NCBI GenBank assembly: GCA_031430575.1
Contig: JANPBT010000003.1
Span: 1 to 9,974, forward strand
Origin: JANMDS01 sp031430575
GTDB lineage: Bacteria > Pseudomonadota > Gammaproteobacteria > Burkholderiales > Casimicrobiaceae
Direction of reading: 5' to 3'
DNA length: 9,974 bases
Part shown: positions 1 to 6,062 of the stretch, in pieces
Layout of the letters: each line of letters opens with the position of its first letter
How positions within the stretch are numbered: position 1 is the stretch's first letter
Program-made: the position numbers and the translations under genes
Notes under the pieces: model-generated
What the model was told of the DNA's origin: nothing
What the model saw: only the letters and a program-made list of their open reading frames with translations
The model's database searches: none

Positions 1-14
1 GCATTTTTTGCCTC

Positions 15-32
15 AATCTGCGCCGCAGGTAT
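15..32 (-). repeat. 19-mer repeat copy beyond selD, outer arm of a probable inverted pair
   Basis: Read on the minus strand, the 18 bases match positions 2-19 of the window's dispersed 19-mer AATACCTGCGGCGCAGATT; only the first base (position 33) differs. It begins 12-13 nt after the selD stop codon and is the only notable structure in the gene-free stretch 1-45. The flanking bases also resemble the right-edge copy: both have a TTGCC-x-C stretch just before AATCTGCG on the plus strand. I infer that an inverted second arm lies just left of the window and that the pair forms a hairpin at the end of the selD transcript. That arm cannot be seen here. Confidence 0.8.
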
Positions 33-45
33 GAACCAAAAAGCC

Positions 46-1113
46 TTACGGGTTAACCGTCACGCCGGAGCCTGCCGTAATTTCACCCACGACCGCGGCT
101 TGTGCAAAGCCTTCATCGTGGAAGAGTTTCAATACCGCATCAACGCTGGCCGGATCGCAGGCAACCAGCAAGCCGCCGGACGTTTGCGGGTCGGAGAGTA
201 GCGTTTGCTCGGTCGCGCCGACGCCGCTGGCAAGCGTAACGCCTGCGCCGTAGCCCTGCCAGTTGCGCTCTGATGCACCGGTGAAAAAGCCTTGCTCCAC
301 CAACGCGGTCACGCCCGGATGCAACGGGACATCGCTCCACTTCAGTGTGGCGCCAACTTTCGAGCCTTTAGTAATTTCAAGCAAATGCCCGGCCAAGCCA
401 AAGCCGGTCACGTCCGTCAATGCCGATACGCCCGCAAAATCAACTAGCGCTTTGCCTGGCGTGTTGAGCTTGGTCGTGCTCTCAATCATCGCTGCGTAGC
501 CTGCTGCATCGAGCTTTTCTTTTTTCAGCGCAGCAGAATAAACGCCCACGCCAATCGGTTTGCCCAAAATCAATTTATCGCCGGGCTTTGCGCCAGCGTT
601 GCGCTTGACTTTGCGTGGATCAACGATGCCGATCACGACCAAGCCGTAAATCGGCTCGACGGTATCAATCGTATGCCCACCCGCAATTGGGATTCCCGCT
701 TTGCGGCAGACCGACTCGCCGCCTTCAAGCACGCCTCGCACCGTCTCTAGCGGTAGCTGATTGATTGGCATACCAACCAACGCGAGCGCAAACAATGGCG
801 TGCCGCCCATCGCGTAAACGTCGGAAATGGCATTGGTCGCGGCGATTGCGCCGAAGTCATGCGGATCATCGACGATAGGCATGAAGAAATCGGTCGTGGC
901 TACGATGGCTTGCGTTTCGTTGATTTGATAAACCGCCGCGTCATCTGCGGTCTCGATCCCAACGAGCAATTCTTTTGGAATTGGCATTTTGTTGGTGCCG
1001 GCCAAAATCTTCTCCAAGATGCCGGGCGCAATTTTGCAGCCGCATCCTCCACCATGGGAGAAAGAAGTTAAGCGTACTTTTTGTAATACCTGCGGCGCAA
1101 CTGTGGCATTCAT
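46..1113 (-). CDS. selD: Selenide, water dikinase (selenophosphate synthetase), Cys form
   Basis: SelD makes selenophosphate from selenide and ATP in the cytoplasm. Selenophosphate is the selenium donor for selenocysteine and 2-selenouridine in tRNA. The protein has the family's glycine-rich N-terminal motif SFSHGGGCGCK, with cysteine (residue 24 from the chosen start) at the catalytic Cys/Sec position and Lys27 after it. It continues with TTDFFMPIVDDPHDFG, TNAISDVYAMGG, AGGHTID, DVTGFGLAGHL and DPQTSGGLL, all hallmarks of SelD. It has 355 residues against 347 in E. coli. The start chosen is the ATG at 1113-1111, with AAGGA 6 nt upstream; an adjacent ATG at 1116 is nearly as good. The frame stays open up to a TTG at 1161, but that stretch has no ribosome site of note, contains a hairpin and adds residues unlike the family. 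The first residues (VAPQVL) are encoded by a copy of the dispersed 19-mer. It lies downstream of surA and is probably co-transcribed with it. Confidence 0.96.
   Translation of the reverse strand: MNATVAPQVLQKVRLTSFSHGGGCGCKIAPGILEKILAGTNKMPIPKELLVGIETADDAAVYQINETQAIVATTDFFMPIVDDPHDFGAIAATNAISDVYAMGGTPLFALALVGMPINQLPLETVRGVLEGGESVCRKAGIPIAGGHTIDTVEPIYGLVVIGIVDPRKVKRNAGAKPGDKLILGKPIGVGVYSAALKKEKLDAAGYAAMIESTTKLNTPGKALVDFAGVSALTDVTGFGLAGHLLEITKGSKVGATLKWSDVPLHPGVTALVEQGFFTGASERNWQGYGAGVTLASGVGATEQTLLSDPQTSGGLLVACDPASVDAVLKLFHDEGFAQAAVVGEITAGSGVTVNP
1085..1103 (+). repeat. Diverged 19-mer repeat copy at the 5' end of selD
   Basis: Sixteen of 19 bases match AATACCTGCGGCGCAGATT, including the first 15 without interruption. 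The copy lies inside the selD coding region near its start. On the selD strand it is read as GCG CCG CAG GTA (A-P-Q-V). It falls in the short N-terminal extension before the conserved core (VRLTSFSHG), so it occupies a position the enzyme can probably spare. Confidence 0.7.
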
Positions 1114-1119
1114 CATCAA

Positions 1120-1124
1120 TCCTT
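1120..1124 (-). promoter_or_regulatory. Ribosome binding site deciding the selD start
   Basis: On the minus strand AAGGA stands 3 nt before the ATG at 1116 and 6 nt before the ATG at 1113. It is a good Shine-Dalgarno match. It argues against the upstream TTG at 1161, because the site would then lie inside the gene. Confidence 0.6.
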
Positions 1125-1140
1125 GCAAAACTTTCTTGGA

Positions 1141-1159
1141 GCCACGCGCAAGGCGTGGC
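1141..1159 (-). other. Hairpin in the surA-selD gap
   Basis: GCCACGC and GCGTGGC form a perfect 7-bp G+C-rich stem around a 5-nt loop, starting 5 nt after the surA stop codon. In the minus-strand transcript the T-run (1161-1165) precedes the stem and no U-run follows it. It is therefore not a standard intrinsic terminator in the direction of transcription. More plausible roles are a structure that protects the 3' end of surA mRNA or one that modulates selD translation; both are inference. Confidence 0.55.
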
Positions 1160-1164
1160 AAAAA

Positions 1165-2490
1165 TTACTCTTCAATCTTAATCTCTACATACGCACGGTC
1201 ACGCAATTGCCGCAACCAATCTTGATAAGACTCTTCCGATTTGCGCTCGCGCAGTGCTTGCCGCGCAGTCGCCCTGCTGCGATCATCGGTAATGTCGTGG
1301 CTGCGGCGCTCGGTGACCTGAATCAAATGCCAACCAAATGGTGAGCGCACGGCTTGCGACATTTCACTAATTTTCAACGCTTTCATGGCAGTTTCAAATT
1401 GCGGAACGGTATCGCCGGGGCTAACCCAGCCTAAATCGCCGCCCTTGCCATTGCTCGCATCTTCCGATCCGATCTTTGCAACTTCTGTAAACGGTTCTCC
1501 ACGGGTTATTCGGTCACGCAGGCGTTCTAGTTTCACTTTTGCATCGGCTTCGGACACAAATTCATTTACCCGCACCAAGATATGCTGCACTTTATTTTGG
1601 TCGACGATCGTTTTCACCGTGCCACCGCGCCGATCATTGAGACGGACTATATGAAAGCCGTTTGGGCTTTTAATCACCGGGCTGACCACGCCAATCTCCA
1701 GCTTTTTAAGCGTCTCGGCAAATACGGTTGGCAGCCGATCGCCACTGCGCCAGCCGATAAGCCCGCCCGAGGCCGCATCAGACGAATCGGAGTAAATGGC
1801 TGCGATTTGACCGAAAGTGCGCCCACCGGCAAGATCGGCGAGGGCTTGCGCGGCGCGGGCTTCTCGCTCAGCCACTTGCTTGGGTGTGGATTGCTCTGGC
1901 ACGAGAATCAGCACATGCGAAATGTTGTATTCCTCTTTATCGAGCCCCTGAGATTTCACGTTAGCTAAATAGCCATCGATCTCGCCCTCGGTGACGATCA
2001 CGCGCTGCTCAATCTCACGGTCGCGCAGGCGTTTCAACGTAATATCGTTACGAATTTCCTCGCGGAATCGCGTTAGCGACATACCATCGCGCTGCAGCGT
2101 CTCGCGAAACTGCTGCGGCGTCATTTTGTTGTCATCGGCCAACTGCGTGAGCGCGCTGTCTACGGCAGCATCGTCAGCCCGGATACCCGACTCACGCGCA
2201 AATTGCAGCTCGGCTTTTTCATTAATAAAGCGCTCAAGCACTTGCCGCTCAAGCGCGTCGTTGTTAGGCACTTGCACATTTTGCCGCTGCATATTGGCTG
2301 CAACTGCTTTTTTTTGCGATTCCAACTCAGAGCGCGTGATCGCCTCTTCGTTAACAATCGCGACCACCCGATCGAGCGTGACCGCGCGTTGCGAAAAGCC
2401 TACCTGCGGCGCAGAAATGGCCATTACGACGGCCAAAATCCAAAATTTTGAGCTCAATTTGTACCTCAGTTTTTGCGTTAACATGCGCAT
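1165..2490 (-). CDS. surA: Periplasmic chaperone and peptidyl-prolyl isomerase SurA
   Basis: SurA escorts unfolded outer-membrane proteins, including LptD, across the periplasm to the BAM complex. The 441-residue product (428 in E. coli) starts with a signal peptide: basic N-region (residues 1-15), hydrophobic stretch FWILAVVMAIS, cleavage probably near residues 30-35. Next comes the SurA N-terminal domain (LDRVVAIVNEEAITRSELE, residues 39-57, and the helical region to about 180). Two parvulin domains follow, at about 188-287 (ISHVLILV ... GLIGWRSGD ... SPNGFHIVRL) and 301-396 (VQHILVRV ... GGDLGWVSPGD ... SPFGWHLIQV), and then a C-terminal helix. The ATG at 2490 is 2 nt after the lptD stop. 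A weak TTGGA site overlaps the end of lptD, so translational coupling is likely. A second ATG at 2484 is possible. The signal-peptide C-region (SAPQV) is encoded by a copy of the dispersed 19-mer. The coding strand has a run of eight A at 2308-2315. Confidence 0.97.
   Translation of the reverse strand: MRMLTQKLRYKLSSKFWILAVVMAISAPQVGFSQRAVTLDRVVAIVNEEAITRSELESQKKAVAANMQRQNVQVPNNDALERQVLERFINEKAELQFARESGIRADDAAVDSALTQLADDNKMTPQQFRETLQRDGMSLTRFREEIRNDITLKRLRDREIEQRVIVTEGEIDGYLANVKSQGLDKEEYNISHVLILVPEQSTPKQVAEREARAAQALADLAGGRTFGQIAAIYSDSSDAASGGLIGWRSGDRLPTVFAETLKKLEIGVVSPVIKSPNGFHIVRLNDRRGGTVKTIVDQNKVQHILVRVNEFVSEADAKVKLERLRDRITRGEPFTEVAKIGSEDASNGKGGDLGWVSPGDTVPQFETAMKALKISEMSQAVRSPFGWHLIQVTERRSHDITDDRSRATARQALRERKSEESYQDWLRQLRDRAYVEIKIEE
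2401..2415 (+). repeat. Partial 19-mer repeat copy in the surA signal peptide
   Basis: TACCTGCGGCGCAGA matches 15 consecutive bases (positions 3-17) of the 19-mer; the two bases on each side differ. On the surA strand it is read as TCT GCG CCG CAG GTA (S-A-P-Q-V) at residues 26-30. This is the poorly conserved end of the signal peptide, where sequence is loosely constrained. Confidence 0.65.
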
Positions 2491-2492
2491 GC

Positions 2493-4814
2493 CTAATCCA
2501 ACGGTTGAAACACATCTGAAATTTGCCCGCCCCGCCTGCGCCCAGTTTCGAGCGTTGAGAGCGTTTGGTAGCCCGGAATATTGCGCCGCAGCACTTCCAA
2601 TGGGTTAGTGCCTACGCGCGACAAACCGTTCAGCTCAATTTGCCAGAAAATCGAATTGGTTGCTTTTTGCACGCCGGTTGCGATACGCTGCGCTACCAAG
2701 CGCCCAATCCAGCAATCGCCGTCATACTCGAAACCGCCGATCGCTTCAACCACGCGATTTTCCGTTACAGCGTAGTTTACCCGTGCCACGCCATAAAAAC
2801 CACGACCAATTGGCCCGATCAAGCTTTGCATAGGCCACTGCCCGGCAACGTCGATTTGCTTCACTTGACTGGTTGCACCGTTTTCGACTAAGCCCCGGAT
2901 GTAGCGCGCGCTGGCAGAAATCACTTTTCGCGGCTCTGGCGAGTAGCGTGCGAGTAGTGTTGCTCGCTCGGTGCGTGAGCTATTGGTGTTGAACTGCATG
3001 GTCGCTTCGGCGTTAAATTTTTCGTTTGGAGAAATGCCCAAAATCGCAAGCAAATCGGAGGTGCTGCGCTCGCGGACGATTTCACCGACATTTATTTGCT
3101 GATCGCGAAAGTAAAAGCGCTCGCCTAACGAAAAACGCACCCGCTCGCGCCCGGTCGTGCTTTCTAAATAACGGGTGGTTAACGCAATCGTGACCTGATT
3201 AGCATCCCCGACGCGATCATAGCCAGAATAGCGATTTTCTTGAAACAGCTGGGCGTAATTGAAATCAATTGGCGCTGAATCGAAGTTAGGGATTTGAGCC
3301 TGTGATTTAAATGGAATGTAGGTGTAGAAGATGCGCGGCTCAAGTGTTTGATGCATGAGATTACCAAAGAGCGAAGTGTCGCGCTCAAACAGTAAGCCGG
3401 CATCAAGGCTGGCAATCGGGATCACCCGCGTTGTGTCTCGAAAATCTAAATCTGTCGTGTCGAGCCGGTAGTCTGATGCGTGTAGGGTGGCTTGCGGAAT
3501 GATAAACGCGCCGGGACTTCGCCACGGATACTTCATATTTCCCACGAAGAGCGAGCGCACGCCTGGTGCCAGGAACGGGTGTTGAAAGCGGGTTACCGCC
3601 GAATCAACTGACGCTTCAAACCCATATAAATCACGCCAAATTCGATGCGCCGAAAGCTCCGGCACCTTTTCATACGGGGGTGTGAAGGCTACGAACGCGG
3701 TCGGATCTTGTAGGGTTTGAAATTTTTGAACGCGTAATAAAAAATCCCATTCATTCCAGTGATAGCTCAGGGTCGCAAAGCGTGGCACTGTGCTAATCGC
3801 TGTAGCCGCGACGCGGTCTGATAAATCTACGAAGTACGTATCGTCCGAAACGCGCTGGGCGTCAATCGCCAAATGCAAGCGCGGGAGAAATTCTTGCGAA
3901 TGCCGCCAATGCAGACGGGAGCGATTGGCATCTACTACGCGATCACGGGGTAGAAACTCGCCCAAAAGCGTGCCCTCGACGCCATCCATTAAATAGCGAA
4001 ATTCGCCATTAAGCTGCAACCCGCGTTTGGTCATCACACGCGGGGTGATCGTCGCATCAAAATTTGGCGCGAGATTGAGATAGTAAGGCAGATGCAACTC
4101 AAAACCGCGCGTGCCTGTTGAACCGTAAGTGGGGGTTAAAAAACCTGATTTGCGCTCTTTGCCAAGCGGGAATTCAAGCGACGGCCAATAAAAAACGGGA
4201 ATATCGAAAAAGCGCACGACCGCGCCTTTGGCCGTGCCCACATCGCGATCTGCATCAAGATCAAGCTTATCAACCGTTAGGCACCATGCGGGATATTGCG
4301 ACTTACAAGTCGTGTAAGTCGCAATATCCATCCCATATTTGCCTTCGCCTTCGAGCCTGACCCGCTCAGCAGTGCCTTGGCTGCCAAATCGACTGAGCAC
4401 ATATTGGGTTTTACCGGCAGTGCCGCGCTCGGTTGACGGCGAGTAATTGAGCGCATCAGTTTGGACGGAATCGTACAACGAGCGCCAGGTCACGTTCCCG
4501 CGCGCGTCGAGCGTATCAATGCCTTCGGTGTAACGCGCCCAATCGGCACGCACGGTTTGTTTGCGGTTGCGAAATACAACGTTGCCAGCAGCTTCGACAA
4601 CACCATTTTTTTGATCGCCGTCGACGCGATCAGCGAGAAAGAAATTGCTACCGGGCAGATCAGCTGGCTTGGGCCGGGTCAACTCTGCGGCGGGCTTAAG
4701 TCGCGGCGCAGCACTTGCGAATGGCGCAGTCGGCACGACAACTTCAGCGCTGCCTTGCGCGAACGCGCCAGGCGCAATCACGAAGATCCAAAAAGTGCGT
4801 AAAAAATTGGGCAA
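2493..4814 (-). CDS. lptD: LPS-assembly protein LptD (outer-membrane translocon)
   Basis: LptD is the 26-strand outer-membrane barrel that, with the lipoprotein LptE, inserts lipopolysaccharide into the outer leaflet. Numbered from the TTG at 4814, the 773 residues (784 in E. coli) begin with a signal peptide (MPNFLRTFWIFVIAPGAFAQ). A periplasmic OstA/LptA-like domain follows (about 59-170, FFLADRVDGD ... GNVVFRNRKQ). The barrel domain then opens with VVRFFDIPVFYWPSLEFPLG and KSGFLTPTYGSTG. Cys170 and Cys178 (TTCKSQYPAWC) and a lone C-terminal Cys701 (DGDCWIGR) could give the inter-domain disulfide known in the family, though E. coli has two adjacent C-terminal cysteines. No ATG precedes the signal sequence. 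The frame runs open to another TTG at 4871, but that lies upstream of the predicted transcription start, so I prefer 4814, despite no clear ribosome site. A perfect 17-bp inverted repeat lies in the codons around Cys170. It is first in the lptD-surA-selD unit. Confidence 0.95.
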   Translation of the reverse strand: MPNFLRTFWIFVIAPGAFAQGSAEVVVPTAPFASAAPRLKPAAELTRPKPADLPGSNFFLADRVDGDQKNGVVEAAGNVVFRNRKQTVRADWARYTEGIDTLDARGNVTWRSLYDSVQTDALNYSPSTERGTAGKTQYVLSRFGSQGTAERVRLEGEGKYGMDIATYTTCKSQYPAWCLTVDKLDLDADRDVGTAKGAVVRFFDIPVFYWPSLEFPLGKERKSGFLTPTYGSTGTRGFELHLPYYLNLAPNFDATITPRVMTKRGLQLNGEFRYLMDGVEGTLLGEFLPRDRVVDANRSRLHWRHSQEFLPRLHLAIDAQRVSDDTYFVDLSDRVAATAISTVPRFATLSYHWNEWDFLLRVQKFQTLQDPTAFVAFTPPYEKVPELSAHRIWRDLYGFEASVDSAVTRFQHPFLAPGVRSLFVGNMKYPWRSPGAFIIPQATLHASDYRLDTTDLDFRDTTRVIPIASLDAGLLFERDTSLFGNLMHQTLEPRIFYTYIPFKSQAQIPNFDSAPIDFNYAQLFQENRYSGYDRVGDANQVTIALTTRYLESTTGRERVRFSLGERFYFRDQQINVGEIVRERSTSDLLAILGISPNEKFNAEATMQFNTNSSRTERATLLARYSPEPRKVISASARYIRGLVENGATSQVKQIDVAGQWPMQSLIGPIGRGFYGVARVNYAVTENRVVEAIGGFEYDGDCWIGRLVAQRIATGVQKATNSIFWQIELNGLSRVGTNPLEVLRRNIPGYQTLSTLETGRRRGGQISDVFQPLD
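4291..4329. repeat. Perfect 17-bp inverted repeat inside lptD
   Basis: GGATATTGCGACTTACA (4291-4307) and its exact reverse complement (4313-4329) flank a 5-nt loop, AGTCG. The transcript would fold into a long hairpin within the lptD message. The arms encode the segment D-I-A-T-Y-T-T-C-K-S-Q-Y-P, next to the first conserved cysteine. A perfect 17-bp palindrome is not expected by chance in a window of this size. It has no U-run, so it is not a standard terminator. Confidence 0.9.
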
Positions 4815-4852
4815 AGGAATGAGGGCGTGTCGAGGTGCGATGCAATGCCTAG

Positions 4853-4858
4853 ATTGTA
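4853..4858 (-). promoter_or_regulatory. Putative -10 box of the lptD-surA-selD promoter
   Basis: On the minus strand TACAAT (context GCCTACAATC) stands 38 nt upstream of the preferred TTG start of lptD, which would give a leader of about 30 nt. No good -35 hexamer is visible at 16-18 nt. It faces a second TACAAT box for amgK, and the two share flanking bases as an imperfect inverted repeat over 4853-4887. Confidence 0.45.
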
Positions 4859-4881
4859 GGCGAGAGCGCAATTTCGCCCGC

Positions 4882-4887
4882 TACAAT
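4882..4887 (+). promoter_or_regulatory. Putative -10 box of the amgK promoter
   Basis: TACAAT in the context CCGCTACAATC lies 36 nt before the amgK ATG, giving a leader of about 30 nt that is A-rich and lacks a Shine-Dalgarno site. No convincing -35 hexamer is seen. With the lptD box at 4853-4858 it forms a compact divergent promoter pair about 24 nt apart. Confidence 0.45.
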
Positions 4888-4923
4888 CGGCTGCAGAAAA
4901 AACTCACCAAAACACACCCATTT

Positions 4924-5937
4924 ATGACTGTCCCCGACCACGACGCCCGCCTTGATCTCTTGCGCACTTGGATCGCTGCCCGGATCGCGCAAGTAGAGGG
5001 GATCGTGCCCGCTTCTGCCGATGCCAGTTTTCGTCGATACTTTCGGGTTACCGACGCTGCGGGCGCGACGTGGATCGTAATGGATGCCCCGCCCGAGCTC
5101 GAGGACAGCGCGTCGTTTGTGCGCGTCGCCGAATTGATGCAAAAAGCCGGCGTATTTGCGCCGCAGGTCTTAGACTATGATTTAAAGAAGGGCTTTTTGC
5201 TGCTGACTGATCTCGGGCCCCAAACCTATCTGGATGCGCTTAATGCCGACAACGCACCGCAACTTTTTCGAGATGCGACCGAAGCGTTGATTCGCTGGCA
5301 ATTAAGCACGCGGCCAGAAGTGCTGCCGCTTTTTTCCGAAACTGTTTTGCGGCAAGAGTTACAGTTATTTCCTGATTGGTATGTCGGTCATCATCTGCAG
5401 AAGACATTTACGCCCGCGCAAGAAAAAGTCTGGGGCGAGATTTGCGATCTGCTCGTGGCAAGCGCATTGGCGCAGCCCAAGGTTTACGTTCATCGCGATT
5501 TCATGCCGCGCAATTTAATGGTCTGCGCTGGCGAAAATCCTGGCGTAATCGATTTTCAAGATGCGGCAATGGGCCCTATTTCATACGACATCATTTCGCT
5601 CTACCGTGATGCCTTCATGAGCTGGGAAGAGGAATTCGTGCTCGATGGCGTCGTGCGCTATTGGGAAGGCGCAAAAAATGCCGGGCTACCGGTGAATCCG
5701 CAATTTGGAGAGTTTTATAAAGATTGCGAGTGGATGGGACTGCATCGCCACCTGAAAGTCATGGGTATCTTTGCCCGCATTCGCTACCGCGACGGCAAGC
5801 CAAAATACTTAGAAGACGCGCCCCGCTTCGAGAAATACGTCCGCGCGGTGACGCAGCGCTATAGCGCGCTCACGCCGTTAACCCGACTTTTCAACGAACT
5901 GCACAACACGCCCCCTGAGATGGGCTACACCTTCTGA
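4924..5937 (+). CDS. amgK: N-acetylmuramate/N-acetylglucosamine kinase (AmgK-like phosphotransferase)
   Basis: AmgK phosphorylates the anomeric carbon of MurNAc and GlcNAc in the cytoplasm, feeding cell-wall sugars back to UDP-MurNAc and bypassing the fosfomycin-sensitive route. The 337-residue protein has an aminoglycoside phosphotransferase/choline kinase fold. It shows an N-lobe SADASFRRYFRV (residues 31-42) and LLLTDLGPQTYLD (92-104). The catalytic loop is VHRDFMPRNLMV (189-200; Asp192, Asn197), and the metal-binding segment VIDFQDAAMGPISYD (208-222) carries Asp210. Placement divergent to lptD supports AmgK. The usual partner gene murU (nucleotidyltransferase) does not follow; prlC does, so the name rests on the kinase alone and a related sugar kinase is not excluded. 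The ATG at 4924 is chosen because it begins the conserved alignment and follows a TACAAT box. The frame is open further upstream (to 4645), but that part overlaps lptD and is not credible. No clear ribosome site is visible. Confidence 0.85.
   Translation: MTVPDHDARLDLLRTWIAARIAQVEGIVPASADASFRRYFRVTDAAGATWIVMDAPPELEDSASFVRVAELMQKAGVFAPQVLDYDLKKGFLLLTDLGPQTYLDALNADNAPQLFRDATEALIRWQLSTRPEVLPLFSETVLRQELQLFPDWYVGHHLQKTFTPAQEKVWGEICDLLVASALAQPKVYVHRDFMPRNLMVCAGENPGVIDFQDAAMGPISYDIISLYRDAFMSWEEEFVLDGVVRYWEGAKNAGLPVNPQFGEFYKDCEWMGLHRHLKVMGIFARIRYRDGKPKYLEDAPRFEKYVRAVTQRYSALTPLTRLFNELHNTPPEMGYTF
5153..5171 (-). repeat. Diverged 19-mer-like copy inside amgK
   Basis: Sixteen of 19 bases match the reverse complement of the 19-mer, with 12 consecutive (TGCGCCGCAGGT). 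It is read in amgK as GCG CCG CAG GTC (A-P-Q-V), the same reading phase as the selD and surA copies. A proline-x-valine-leucine segment is normal at this place in the kinase family, so this copy may be partly or wholly coincidental. Confidence 0.4.
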
Positions 5938-5946
5938 TTTGTTCGC

Positions 5947-6001
5947 TATACCTCCGGCGCAGATTTAGGCGTTTTAGGGTCATTTCTGCGCCGCCGCACC
6001 T
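5947..6001 (+). repeat. Diverged inverted pair of the 19-mer after amgK
   Basis: The left arm (5947-5965) matches the 19-mer at 17 of 19 bases and starts 9 nt after the amgK stop. The right arm (about 5983-6001) is a degraded inverted copy. Together they can form a 9-bp stem, CGGCGCAGA with TCTGCGCCG (5955-5963 with 5985-5993), around a 21-nt loop. No U-run follows, so a standard intrinsic terminator is not shown. It marks the boundary between amgK and the prlC operon. In the rest of the gap (6002-6062) I see no convincing promoter for prlC. Confidence 0.65.
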
Positions 6002-6062
6002 CATCGTCGTATCTCGTGGGAAAATGGCTTGAATTAAACCGCCACACCCCAACCTTTTGGCT

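Noticed and set aside
1021..1050. Possible selenocysteine (UGA) at the SelD active site.
   Set aside because: The codons for GGGCGCK contain normal Cys codons and no in-frame stop.
1114..1161. N-terminal extension of selD from a TTG at 1161.
   Set aside because: It runs through a hairpin and over a good ribosome binding site, and SelD proteins do not need these residues.
2577..2596. TTGCGCCGCAG near the 3' end of lptD, and the similar CGCGGCGCAGCAC near 4700, as further repeat copies.
   Set aside because: Only about 10-11 core bases match and the flanks do not. Ordinary codon use can produce this, so they are not counted as copies.
1991..2608. A 205-codon plus-strand open frame opposite surA and the end of lptD.
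   Set aside because: It is rich in Ser/Arg and Cys without any recognisable domain, lies antisense to two clear genes, and is best explained as an antisense shadow of surA.
4815..4871. N-terminal extension of lptD from a TTG at 4871.
   Set aside because: It gives an unusually long, cysteine-containing stretch before the signal peptide and lies upstream of the predicted transcription start. It is kept as an alternative only.
4645..4923. In-frame upstream extension of amgK.
   Set aside because: It overlaps the start of lptD on the other strand and covers both promoter boxes, and the kinase fold begins only after the ATG at 4924.
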